A DNA stretch of 64,000 bases from Bacillus sp. V3-13 (GTDB lineage Bacteria > Bacillota > Bacilli > Bacillales > Cytobacillaceae). Below the pieces are notes generated by a model. The model was not told the DNA's origin, did not search any database, and saw only the letters and a list, made by a program, of their open reading frames with translations. Shown here piece after piece: positions 1 to 7,655 of this stretch; the stretch's first letter is position 1; each line of letters opens with the position of its first letter. The DNA lies in NCBI RefSeq assembly GCF_002860165.1, contig NZ_PGUZ01000044.1, positions 1 through 64,000 on the forward strand, in the 5' to 3' direction. The translations under genes and the position numbers were made by a program.

Positions 1-18
1 AGTAATTTTTGAAGATTG

Positions 19-108
19 TTAGTATTTCAAATCATCTGATTTAATTAGTGCAACGCTAGTGAATAAAAATAAAAAAATAATTAGCGGATAAACAATATTA
101 AGAACCAA
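19..108 (-). CDS. putative small hydrophobic peptide (29 aa, TTG start)
   Basis: A short minus-strand frame begins with TTG at 108, eight bases after a strong GGAGG site (plus-strand cacctcc, 115-121). It encodes about 20 hydrophobic residues rich in Ile, Leu, Phe and Val, then a polar KSDD tail. Length and composition recall small membrane toxins of type I toxin-antitoxin loci, but I recognise no family. A diverged and broken relative with the same TTG start and upstream sequence lies at 3057-3104, which argues that the frame is real. Function unknown. Confidence 0.35.
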   Translation of the reverse strand: MVLNIVYPLIIFLFLFTSVALIKSDDLKY

Positions 109-256
109 TTTTTTCACCTCCAGATAATTTTATTCTAGCAGGAGAAAAGTGTCTTCATATAGTAATATTTTTTCTAATAATTTTTCTATAAAAGCCTGTC
201 TTAAAAAAATGATTTCATATATAATGGAAATTACTAACATATACTGGGGTGATTTT

Positions 257-826
257 ATGGAGATTGAAGATATTTATGGGGATTTGCCTGTTCTGGAGAC
301 AGAACGACTTGTCTTAAGAAAATTAACCTTGGAAGATTTAGAAGATATTCATTCTTATGGATCAGATGAAGAAGTTTCAAAATATGTAACCTGGGATACT
401 CATCGTTCTCTCGCAGATACTAGAGAATTCCTCGACTTTGTTTTACAACAATATGAAAACAAGAAAGTTGCTCCTTGGGGAATAGAATATAAAGAAAACA
501 AGAGATTGATCGGAACCATTGATTTTGTGTGGTGGAAGCCTGCGCATAACAGCGCTGAAATTGGTTATGTCCTGGCTCCGCAGTACTGGGGTAAAGGCAT
601 TGCGACTGAAGCAGCAATAACAATTATTCAATTTGGATTTACTAACATGGATTTAGTTCGAATACAAGCACGATGCTTTGTTGAAAACAAAGCATCAGCA
701 AGGGTGATGGAAAAGGCAGGAATGTCGTTTGAAGGCGTGTTGAGGAAATCAATGTTAGTAAAAGGCAGGCATCAGGATATAATGATGTATTCAGTTTTAA
801 AAGAAGAGTTTTCGGCGCGGTATTAA
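257..826 (+). CDS. GNAT family N-acetyltransferase (RimJ/RimL type)
   Basis: Encodes 189 aa. The ATG at 257 follows a GGGGTGA ribosome site; the frame stays open upstream to 149, but that part has no good ribosome site and is not typical of the family. The N-terminal LETERLVLRKL strand and the acetyl-CoA loop around IGYVLAPQYWGKGIATEA are classic for RimJ/RimL-type acetyltransferases, which acetylate protein N-termini or small amines such as drugs. The actual substrate is unknown. The last third has a diverged duplicate at 4674-4872. Single gene with an AT-rich upstream region. Confidence 0.85.
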   Translation: MEIEDIYGDLPVLETERLVLRKLTLEDLEDIHSYGSDEEVSKYVTWDTHRSLADTREFLDFVLQQYENKKVAPWGIEYKENKRLIGTIDFVWWKPAHNSAEIGYVLAPQYWGKGIATEAAITIIQFGFTNMDLVRIQARCFVENKASARVMEKAGMSFEGVLRKSMLVKGRHQDIMMYSVLKEEFSARY

Positions 827-954
827 TGACAAGTGTCTTGAAATGATTGCTCCCAAAAGAGAATGTGCGACCATTATATTCAAATAACAAACATAAATCT
901 CATGTCATCATAAAATATATTTCTTTAATATACAAGCGGAGCAAAGCCAGCTCC

Positions 955-1281
955 AGCCCAACTCAAAAAGAAATCTGTTCTTTCCAAGTTGGGCCTTATT
1001 ATTTAAACCAGCCTTTCTTTTTAAACCATATCGCCATCCCAATCCCGACAACAAACATGACAAATAACGTGGCAAAGTACCCATATTTCCAGGTTAGTTC
1101 CGGCATGTTTTCAAAGTTCATTCCGTAAACCCCTGCAATAAACGTCAGCGGCATAAAAATGGTGGTGATAACCGTTAAAACCTTCATGACCCGGTTTGTT
1201 TGATTCGCATTTAAAGAAAGGTAGCTATCGCGGATATCCATTGTAATTTCTCTATTGGTGTCAATCATTTCCGATAATTTT
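955..1281. repeat. direct repeat of the corA 3' end and terminator (copy 1)
   Basis: This segment matches 5158-5481 at a constant offset of 4203 with only a few substitutions. It contains the last codons of corA and the corA terminator hairpin (956-994). Homology stops at about 1280, exactly where the insertion sequence begins (1282). On the other side it stops at 955, fused to half of a terminator stem whose full version sits at 5018-5049. Confidence 0.9.
999..1281 (-). pseudogene. truncated CorA magnesium transporter (C-terminal fragment)
   Basis: This is the C-terminal part of CorA: the last stretch of the long helix, both membrane segments and the YGMNF signature. It is nearly identical to the end of the intact corA at 5202-6152. 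The first two thirds are missing, because the reading frame runs into the left end of the insertion sequence at 1282. There is no promoter or ribosome site of its own. A methionine at 1268 could in theory start an 89-residue peptide, but that peptide could not form the CorA pore. Best read as a duplicated fragment. Confidence 0.9.
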
Positions 1282-2911
1282 CAGAGATCTCGGATCGATT
1301 TTCCATTTTCAGCTGGTTAGTATTAACCATACACGATTCGGCAAAGTCTTTTCATTTTCGACTTGTATCAACCTTGAAAAGCCCATAAAAGGCTAGGGGA
1401 GTAGCATGTTTCGACATTCTCTCCCCCTTTAACGATCATTCTAACTCGAATGACGGTGGTGAGTCATTTATTTATCCAGATAATAATGGAGGGATCATCG
1501 AATCGATTTCACATTCTATCCTCATTCTTTCAGCTACCGCCACTTGAGGGTGCTTTTTTTGGTCATACTGCCGCAAATAACGAAAAAGATATAACTGCCA
1601 TAAATTAAAGGCGACCATTTGCAGGTAAATGCATGCAGTAATCGCGTGAAGTCCATCCACAAAACGATGATCCATGTGGCAGTGGGTTTTTAATTGGTGA
1701 AATAAGCAGTTTTCAATGTCCCATCGTTTATGGATCATTTTCCATATTGATTCTGCTTTCACTTCTTCCTGACAGGTTGTGACCAACAAGATCTCTTTCG
1801 TCTCCGTCTTTATCACTTTTCCGCGGCGTAAAATCTGGGTATGCTCGACAAAGCGTACAAATCTGATGCCTACCAGCACATTGGCCATCTCCATATCATA
1901 GGCTTCCCAGGCTTCCACTCGGATCACTTGATTTTTTTCCTTTGTTGTCCACACACGGTCTGGTTTTCTCTTCGAGAATAGACCGAGTGCATCCTTGACG
2001 ATATCAAGGCGCATATCCTTCATTCGGATGATCAAATCGATATTGAAACTGGTGACTAGATTAATAAATGGAGCTTTCGCATACAGTGCATCACAAACGA
2101 GAATATCTGTAAAATGATGAAACCTTTCGTATAACTGTTTGACAAGCCGTTTGGCGGCAGTAATTTCGCCCTCATCCTTTTGGCAGCTATCGCCTTCCCT
2201 GACTTTTAAAGGTTCCATTCCCCATACGATTCGCGGCTCCATCCCGATTGTCATACAGCCGACAAAACGATAGTAATAATGTGTGACCCCATCTATTACG
2301 CGAGTGAGGGCCTCCTGACTGCTTTTTTTCACACTCTCAAACAGCTCGACTCCATCAATGGCTGATACAACCCATCCATCAATCGTGCCCCCGCGGAGGA
2401 CTTTATTGCGACGCGCTTTTTTAATAATTTGTTCGTTCATGAGCTGAAGCTGGCTCAAATCCGCCCCGCGCAGTGACTCCCGAATCGTGTCCACAGTAGG
2501 CAGTTGTTGTCCTTTCGCCAATCTCCGGAACACCCCACAACGGATCCAGTATTCAAGCCTTTCAAGGCTTGGCATTCGAAACAGATAGCCAAATAGCATG
2601 CACAATCCAATGACCTCTGGTTTAATCCGGGGATAGATTCTTGAATCCTCATACAACTTGATCAATTGCTTCAAATCGTATATTTTAGAAGTACAACTGA
2701 TCAGTTGCCTGAGCCACTGTCTAGCCACAGTGAGCTCACCTCTTAAGTTTTTCGTCTTACTTAGGAGGTTTCTTTTTTTTGACAAAAATTCCTTCCAAGT
2801 CACATCAATTTCCAGCAAAAATGGGAAAATCCTCACAAAGGCTAGATTCCTGAAACCCTTTGTTATTCCAAGGTTTATGACCGGTTATTTATTTGAATTC
2901 CGAGATTTCTG
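1282..2911. mobile_element. IS4-superfamily insertion sequence, about 1.63 kb
   Basis: The element is bounded by imperfect inverted repeats, CAGAGATCTCGGA at 1282 and its partner CAGAAATCTCGGA read inward from 2911. It carries one transposase gene on the minus strand. The flanks (cgataatttt on the left, tgtaaacatg on the right) show no target-site duplication, so one flank was lost or rearranged after insertion. The left end sits inside the corA fragment. Element name not assigned. Confidence 0.75.
1472..2836 (-). CDS. IS4-superfamily DDE transposase
   Basis: Encodes 454 aa. The frame is complete, opening with GTG at 2836; no strong ribosome site precedes it, as is common for transposases. 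The N-terminal quarter looks like a DNA-binding region. The catalytic core has an Asp in the SAIDGVELF segment, a second in ILVCDALYAK, and a C-terminal HKRWDIENCLFHQLK block that matches the Y/R-E-K signature of IS4-type enzymes. It catalyses cut-and-paste movement of the element. No frameshift or stop is seen, so it could still be active. Confidence 0.85.
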   Translation of the reverse strand: MRIFPFLLEIDVTWKEFLSKKRNLLSKTKNLRGELTVARQWLRQLISCTSKIYDLKQLIKLYEDSRIYPRIKPEVIGLCMLFGYLFRMPSLERLEYWIRCGVFRRLAKGQQLPTVDTIRESLRGADLSQLQLMNEQIIKKARRNKVLRGGTIDGWVVSAIDGVELFESVKKSSQEALTRVIDGVTHYYYRFVGCMTIGMEPRIVWGMEPLKVREGDSCQKDEGEITAAKRLVKQLYERFHHFTDILVCDALYAKAPFINLVTSFNIDLIIRMKDMRLDIVKDALGLFSKRKPDRVWTTKEKNQVIRVEAWEAYDMEMANVLVGIRFVRFVEHTQILRRGKVIKTETKEILLVTTCQEEVKAESIWKMIHKRWDIENCLFHQLKTHCHMDHRFVDGLHAITACIYLQMVAFNLWQLYLFRYLRQYDQKKHPQVAVAERMRIECEIDSMIPPLLSG

Positions 2912-2949
2912 TGTAAACATGTGACGGTTTACCTGTATAAAAAAACAAA

Positions 2950-2979
2950 AAACAAGCTGTAAAGATGAATAGCTTGTTT
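2950..2979 (-). terminator. rho-independent terminator
   Basis: AAACAAGCT and AGCTTGTTT form a nine-base stem. On the minus strand it is followed by a T-rich tract. It lies downstream of the broken small-peptide frame at 3057-3104 and probably once terminated it. Confidence 0.6.
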
Positions 2980-3056
2980 CGTTGCTGTAACAAAAGATAT
3001 TCAATTTCGGTTGTTTCTCATATTCTGAATCAGTTTAAAAACAAAAATGCCACAAA

Positions 3057-3104
3057 CTATAATACTAAAATACTAATGCCGGGAATCATAATGTTAAGAA
3101 GCAA
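3057..3104 (-). pseudogene. degenerate second copy of the small hydrophobic peptide
   Basis: The arrangement mirrors 19-108: a GGGGGTGA ribosome site, the same spacing, a TTG start (3104), and a similar start of the peptide (L-L-N-I followed by Ile, Pro, Ile). A TAG stop after 15 codons interrupts it, and the same frame then continues with a further hydrophobic run. The upstream DNA of the two copies is also alignable (about 100-135 against 3094-3130). Reads as a nonsense-mutated paralogue. Confidence 0.35.
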
Positions 3105-3677
3105 TTTTTTTCACCCCCAAGGATCATTTTACTATCGAACCATAGAGTACCTTATGCGTAAAATACGTTCCATTACACTTCTAAAAATATTATCTTCATG
3201 TCAATACTAGCATGTGCATTTCATTTTTCCACCAAACGTATAAGTGTCATTACAACAATTTAATGAACAATATCGAGAGCTCCCTACTCCACATCACAAT
3301 AATCAAGACAACTCCGATAATCATCTGTAACCCTGGAAATAAGGTATTTTAGTAAAAACCTCAAAGTGATGAACGCAATTGGTACCTGCACACGGATCAC
3401 AGTGATATAATTTGGCACGAGATTAGAAAGGGCTGCTGTAACTTCACAAGAATTAGTGACTATAGACACAATTTTAGTATTTCAAGTTCAATTATGAGTG
3501 CTTGTATTAGATTCATCAATAATTCATCAATAACTGACAAGACAGGAAATTAGATTTCCTCTGATGAATTCTATACAATTTTTATAATGCTATTGAAAAA
3601 ATTCTGAGAAATGTTAGATTTATATATATTGGTAATTAACCTAATATAAAACAAATATGAATATAAGGAGTGGTAAA

Positions 3678-4422
3678 GTGAAAGGTATTAACTTGTTCAT
3701 GATTCCTATAATTCTATTGTCATTGTTATTTCCAAATGGATTTACTGCGGAAGCTACTGGCCCCTATTTCAGAAAAAGAATTCTTGAAAATGATCAAAAA
3801 AACAGATTCCTTTAAGGAATATAAGAAATTATTAGATGAACCATTATTACATGAAACTGTGCAAGAAGCAGTTCCTATAGGTAGAGTTGCAAGGTTTGAG
3901 TTTGATTTTAAAAATGATGAAGATGAAATAGTAAAAGTAAATTCCTATTTAACATATGTAATTGATTATGAAAAGGGAACTCTAGAAGAGTATATTGTTG
4001 ATTATAGTGAACTATATACTAGCAAACGCATAGCACTACATAACCTCATTGAAGAAACGGTTGAGTACCATGATGTTTCTCAAGTCGAAGGTTTTCAAGA
4101 ATATATTTCTGAAATAGAGAATAACTTAGAACAAGAACTAAATGAGGCAAAAGAGGAAGAAGCATTGCAGGCTTCTGATGGTTCTGGAGCAGCTATTCAA
4201 GCTGCTGGTACTGTATGTTGGCAATGCTCAAAGTATGAAACGTCTAAAAGCAATAGAAGTTCTTGGTGCGATTACTTCTTTTCAGTTGGTTGTGGAGCTA
4301 TAGGAATGAAGACGACTATAGCAGGATGGTTATTATGTTCAGGAGTTCAAGGAGTTGCTTGTTGGATACCTTCTTATAGAATATGTGTTCAAGGAAAATG
4401 GACATCAATATGTCCAATGTAG
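3678..4422 (+). CDS. cysteine-rich bacteriocin-like precursor, frameshifted near the N-terminus
   Basis: A GTG at 3678 after AAGGAGTGG starts a signal peptide (Lys-Gly, then a long hydrophobic run ending near FTAEATG). That frame stops early, while the next frame, open from 3736 to 4422, carries the rest of the protein. Removing one C from the CCCC run near 3762-3768 joins the two frames smoothly. The middle is acidic and charged. The final 70 residues contain eight cysteines spaced C-x2-C, C, GC, C, C, C, C with Gly-rich hydrophobic stretches, resembling halocin C8-type bacteriocin domains behind a long propeptide. The family call is tentative. A terminator follows at once. Confidence 0.5.
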
Positions 4423-4438
4423 ATATCAATTAAATAAT

Positions 4439-4472
4439 AAAAAAAGGTTTGGATAATATCCAAACCTTTTTT
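4439..4472 (+). terminator. rho-independent terminator after the bacteriocin-like gene
   Basis: AAAAAGGTTTGGATA pairs with TATCCAAACCTTTTTT around a short loop, giving a perfect long stem with a U tract. Confidence 0.9.
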
Positions 4473-4505
4473 AAACAATAAAATGACAATTATGCGGAGG
4501 GGAAA

Positions 4506-4682
4506 ATGAATAAAAAATTAATAACTTTTATCCTTCAAATCCTAGGAATAATGATTATATTATTATCCATTATTTACCCATTAGGATTGGGATTAACACG
4601 ACAAGCTTTCTACAGTATGTTAATTATCGGATCAGTACTAATATTAGCTGGAAAAATTATACGAGCTAAAAGCGATTATTGA
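4506..4682 (+). CDS. small two-helix membrane protein, possible immunity protein
   Basis: Encodes 58 aa with an ATG at 4506 after GGAGGGG. Two hydrophobic segments (about residues 5-26 and 34-50) flank a short loop with a Thr-Arg-Gln motif, and the C-terminus is basic then acidic. It lies 30 bases past the bacteriocin-like gene's terminator. Immunity proteins of small bacteriocins are often of this type, but this is inference from position and shape only. Its last codons and stop overlap the start of GNAT-derived sequence at 4674, so the C-terminus may have been created by the junction. Confidence 0.55.
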   Translation: MNKKLITFILQILGIMIILLSIIYPLGLGLTRQAFYSMLIIGSVLILAGKIIRAKSDY

Positions 4683-4872
4683 ATTTGGATTTAAAAATAT
4701 GGAATTAATTCGGATTCAAGCAAGATGCTTTGTTGAAAACAAAGCATCAGCAAGGGTGATGGAAAAGGCAGGAATGTCGTTTGAAGGTGTTTTAAGGAAA
4801 GGCATATTTGTAAAAGGCAGCCATTGGGATTTAAAGATGTATTCAGTTTTAAAAGAAGAGTTTTCATCTTAA
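4674..4872 (+). pseudogene. GNAT acetyltransferase fragment (C-terminal third)
   Basis: Translates as the last ~65 residues of a GNAT protein, starting at EFGFKNMELIRIQ, and aligns with the end of the intact gene at 257-826. A central block of about 60 bases is identical between the copies, while the flanks differ at many positions. The N-terminal acetyl-CoA-binding part is missing. The junction lies inside the preceding small membrane gene. It is the remnant of a paralogous gene next to corA. Confidence 0.85.
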
Positions 4873-5158
4873 GTTATCTTTGAGAGAAAATATACCGATG
4901 TAATGTCTAGCTCAAGAGTAGTCTAATAAAATTAATCAATCGTTTGATTAAGATAATAGCGTACATGAAATGTTGGATTTTATGATAAAAATAGTAATTC
5001 GAATTTGATTAATATAAATCAGCGGAGCTTCAACAGCAGCTCCGCTGATCTTTTACTATTAACTAATTCAAATGCTTTTAATCTTATCCGCGAAAACCTG
5101 AATTTATCTGCGAATCGGGAATAATTGGCGCCGATTTTTCATTACAATAAAAAATTAA
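4873..5158. other. intergenic stretch between the GNAT remnant and corA
   Basis: No gene. It holds the terminator at 5018-5049 and, at about 5085-5118, two TTATC(C/T)GCGAA-like motifs that resemble the short repeated motif at 36852-36941. Confidence 0.5.
5018..5049 (+). terminator. rho-independent terminator
   Basis: ATCAGCGGAGCT pairs perfectly with AGCTCCGCTGAT and is followed by CTTTT. It probably belonged to the GNAT paralogue. A cut-off version (AGCGGAGC...AGCTCC) is visible at about 935-954 in the duplicated segment. Confidence 0.85.
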
Positions 5159-5197
5159 GCCCAACTCAAAAAGAAATCTGTTCTTTCCAAGTTGGGC
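5159..5197 (-). terminator. corA terminator
   Basis: GCCCAACT and AGTTGGGC form the stem; on the minus strand a T-rich run follows. It lies just past the corA stop codon. The same hairpin occurs at 956-994 in the duplicated fragment. Confidence 0.8.
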
Positions 5198-5201
5198 CTT
5201 A

Positions 5202-6152
5202 TTATTTAAACCAGCCTTTCTTTTTAAACCATATCGCCATCCCAATCCCGACAACAAACATGACAAATAACGTGGCAAAGTACCCATATTTCCAGGTTAG
5301 TTCCGGCATGTTTTCAAAGTTCATTCCGTAAACCCCTGCAATAAACGTCAGCGGCATAAAAATGGTGGTGATAACCGTTAAGACCTTCATGACCCGGTTT
5401 GTTTGATTCGCATTTAAAGAAAGGTAGCTATCGCGAATATCCATTGTAATTTCTCTATTGGTGTCAATCATTTCCGACAATTTCAGTAAATGATCATGAA
5501 TGTCAGTGAAGTATTCTTTTCTGTGTTGAAGATTTGTAAGCCGATGTGAATTTAACATTCGATATAGCAAATCCTTCATCGGAGAAACGGTATGCCTAAA
5601 TGCCAGCAGATCATGCCTTGTTTCAAATAATCCTTCGAGCAGCTCTTCTATACTCTTATCAGCAGAATTGTCTTCAATTTCATTAAGAGTATCTTCTATT
5701 TTATAAATAATTGGGAAATAATTATCGACTAACTTGTCGATTACATGATATAAAACAAGATTTTGATCCCATTGCTCCAGTTTACTTGATTCGTGAAGCC
5801 GGTTCCATACCTCTTCAATTTCATTTGATTTATGCTGATGAAACGTAACGATATAATGTTCACCGAGAAACATATTTACTTCTTCTTTCTCGAACGTGTC
5901 AGGATTTACACTATGAGTTACAAAAAAAACTTGTTCCTCATAATAGTCCAGCTTCGGCCGTTGCAGCCTGACCGTACAATCTTCAATCGCAAGCGGATGG
6001 AAATGAAGAGGATCATGTAATGAATGAATTTCTTCAGCTGTCGGTTCTGAATAATCAATCCAGTACCACAGATAGTTATTTGAAATAAGCTCCTCAATAG
6101 TTATGTCACTTACCAATTTGTGCGAATGAGTAATGGCACATGTTTTGATCAT
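5202..6152 (-). CDS. corA: CorA family magnesium/cobalt transporter
   Basis: Encodes 316 aa; the ATG at 6152 is chosen because AGGAGAGG precedes it by five bases, although the frame opens at 6176. A large acidic cytoplasmic domain and a long helix lead to two C-terminal membrane segments. The pore signature YGMNFENMPE sits between the helices, and the tail is basic (FKKKGWFK). CorA forms a pentameric Mg2+ channel gated by intracellular Mg2+. The 3' end is duplicated at 955-1281. DedA lies upstream on the same strand with a 53-base gap, so co-transcription is possible. Confidence 0.95.
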   Translation of the reverse strand: MIKTCAITHSHKLVSDITIEELISNNYLWYWIDYSEPTAEEIHSLHDPLHFHPLAIEDCTVRLQRPKLDYYEEQVFFVTHSVNPDTFEKEEVNMFLGEHYIVTFHQHKSNEIEEVWNRLHESSKLEQWDQNLVLYHVIDKLVDNYFPIIYKIEDTLNEIEDNSADKSIEELLEGLFETRHDLLAFRHTVSPMKDLLYRMLNSHRLTNLQHRKEYFTDIHDHLLKLSEMIDTNREITMDIRDSYLSLNANQTNRVMKVLTVITTIFMPLTFIAGVYGMNFENMPELTWKYGYFATLFVMFVVGIGMAIWFKKKGWFK

Positions 6153-6205
6153 TTCAGCCTCTCCTAATAGGAACAAAAAATATTTCCTTTTACAATATAA
6201 TGAAC

Positions 6206-6820
6206 TTATTTCTTATTAAGTAAGCGATTTTTTATAAAGAGAGCGGCGAATAAAATAAGTAGAACTGCCAAAATAGCGTAGACCACATTTGAATAAATAT
6301 CCATATAACCGACAATGGTTTCCCAGGAAGATCCAACCGCAGCTCCGATATTGACGAGGATAATATTCCAGATGAGTGTCCCGGCTGTTGTAAAAATGAG
6401 GAAAAACCCAAAGTTCATCCGGGCCATACCCGCCGGCACAGAAATAAGGCTTCTGATCAAAGGGATCAGCCGGCAGAAGAAAACCGTCCAAACCCCGTAC
6501 TTGTCAAACCATTCATTTGCTTTATGGACATCCTTTTTTGTCAGACGAAGGATATGGCCCCATCTATCGACGATCTTTTCGATTCGTTCCATATTAATCA
6601 GCAAGCCAACCCAATAAAGAACGCCTGCCCCGGCAACGGACCCAAGTGTAGAAACGGCGACAACTCCCGCTATGCTCATAGTTGATGTCGTTGTCATAAA
6701 ACCGCCAAATGTTAAAATGACCTCTGACGGGATTGGCGGAAAAATATTTTCCAGCGCAATAAGCAAAAATATCCCCAAATATCCGTAATCATTCATAATT
6801 TCTGTGATCCAGTTTTCCAT
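6206..6820 (-). CDS. DedA family membrane protein
   Basis: Encodes 204 aa, with the ATG at 6820 after AGGGAGAA. The family pattern is clear: an N-terminal re-entrant segment with the acidic ALENIFPPIPSE motif, a central FCRLIPLIRSLISVPAG motif with conserved arginines, and several membrane segments. DedA proteins sit in the cytoplasmic membrane; members recycle undecaprenyl phosphate or phospholipids and help maintain proton motive force. It probably shares a transcript with corA downstream. The exact lipid substrate of this member is not known. Confidence 0.9.
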   Translation of the reverse strand: MENWITEIMNDYGYLGIFLLIALENIFPPIPSEVILTFGGFMTTTSTMSIAGVVAVSTLGSVAGAGVLYWVGLLINMERIEKIVDRWGHILRLTKKDVHKANEWFDKYGVWTVFFCRLIPLIRSLISVPAGMARMNFGFFLIFTTAGTLIWNIILVNIGAAVGSSWETIVGYMDIYSNVVYAILAVLLILFAALFIKNRLLNKK

Positions 6821-7655
6821 TTTGATATTCTCCCTAAAATAGTTATTTTATTTCTCGAATCATTATCTTCTTATTCTATACTTCCCTCTCGTAACATCGC
6901 TCCTGAATGTTAAGGTCGAGGATAATATCATAATTATCATTATAACAAGAGGATAAACGTGAATGAAACACATACCTTAAAACTGGCCGAATTAACAGAT
7001 TCCGTACCAGTTCAATCTTCATGGTTAGTTGATATTTTAACTTCACCTGGACACACCATCCTGTCCACTATATTTTATTCGAAAGTATGAAACTAATTTC
7101 CATTCTAACAAATTTTGCTGATACAAAAATAACATACTCTTTATCGTGAATTTAAAAATAAGCTTTTCGCCAATCCATGTGGACGCATGTACACACAAAA
7201 GCCTCGATAGCCTCTTCCATATGCGTACTTTATACTAAAGTCAATTTATTAGACATTATCGTAATAAAATATTATTCTACCTTTGAGGCAGTCTTTTTTT
7301 AAAACGCCATTTTAAAGGCCTCCAGCTTCCGGTTGCCTCCTTAATACCTTTTAATAGTATGGAGATTCATATACTTGGAAACTATCATTTGAGTCTATTT
7401 CCATATTCGGGTAACTATCAACCTCTATAGCGATAAAGCTTTATAATGCAACAAAAATGCTCGAGCAAAATAAAATTGTAAGTTAATTCCTTCCCGTTTT
7501 TGTCACAATTTTTTTAGTATAATTATGTTAACATCATATGTATAGTGTTAATGAAAAATACTTTGGTCAGCCGTTTATGCTTATGATTGTGTGAACAGTT
7601 GAGCATTTTTTGTGATGTAATGAACAATAATTTTTTCCTAAAAGGAGTGAACATA
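6821..7655. other. long intergenic region upstream of qoxA
   Basis: No solid gene. At 6921-6946 an AT-rich GATAAT...ATTATCAT block resembles a Fur box. Just after it, a GTG at 6959 with AGAGGA upstream opens a 43-codon frame to 7090 with no known similarity. A TATAAT at 7518-7523 could be the qox -10 box, though no good -35 is visible. The remaining DNA shows no structure that I can interpret. Confidence 0.45.

Larger units (their letters stand above)
2912..3677. other. intergenic region right of the IS with remnants
   Basis: This AT-rich stretch holds the broken small-peptide frame at 3057-3104, its likely minus-strand terminator at 2950-2979, and the 5' region of the bacteriocin-like gene. 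A 61-codon minus frame at 3284-3469 has a hydrophobic middle but no recognisable family or ribosome site. I see no other gene. It looks like scarred DNA left by rearrangement. Confidence 0.6.

Noticed and set aside
683-707. 25-base near-palindrome inside the GNAT gene (GATGCTTTG...CAAAGCATC)
   Set aside because: It encodes conserved GNAT residues and is repeated only because the gene tail is duplicated; no regulatory meaning is needed.
3284-3469. Minus-strand 61-codon frame with a hydrophobic core
   Set aside because: No ribosome site, no recognised family, and it lies in scarred intergenic DNA.
6959-7090. Small GTG frame behind a Fur-like box as a real gene
   Set aside because: The ribosome site is modest, the peptide matches nothing and the Fur match is imperfect; mentioned only in the intergenic entry.
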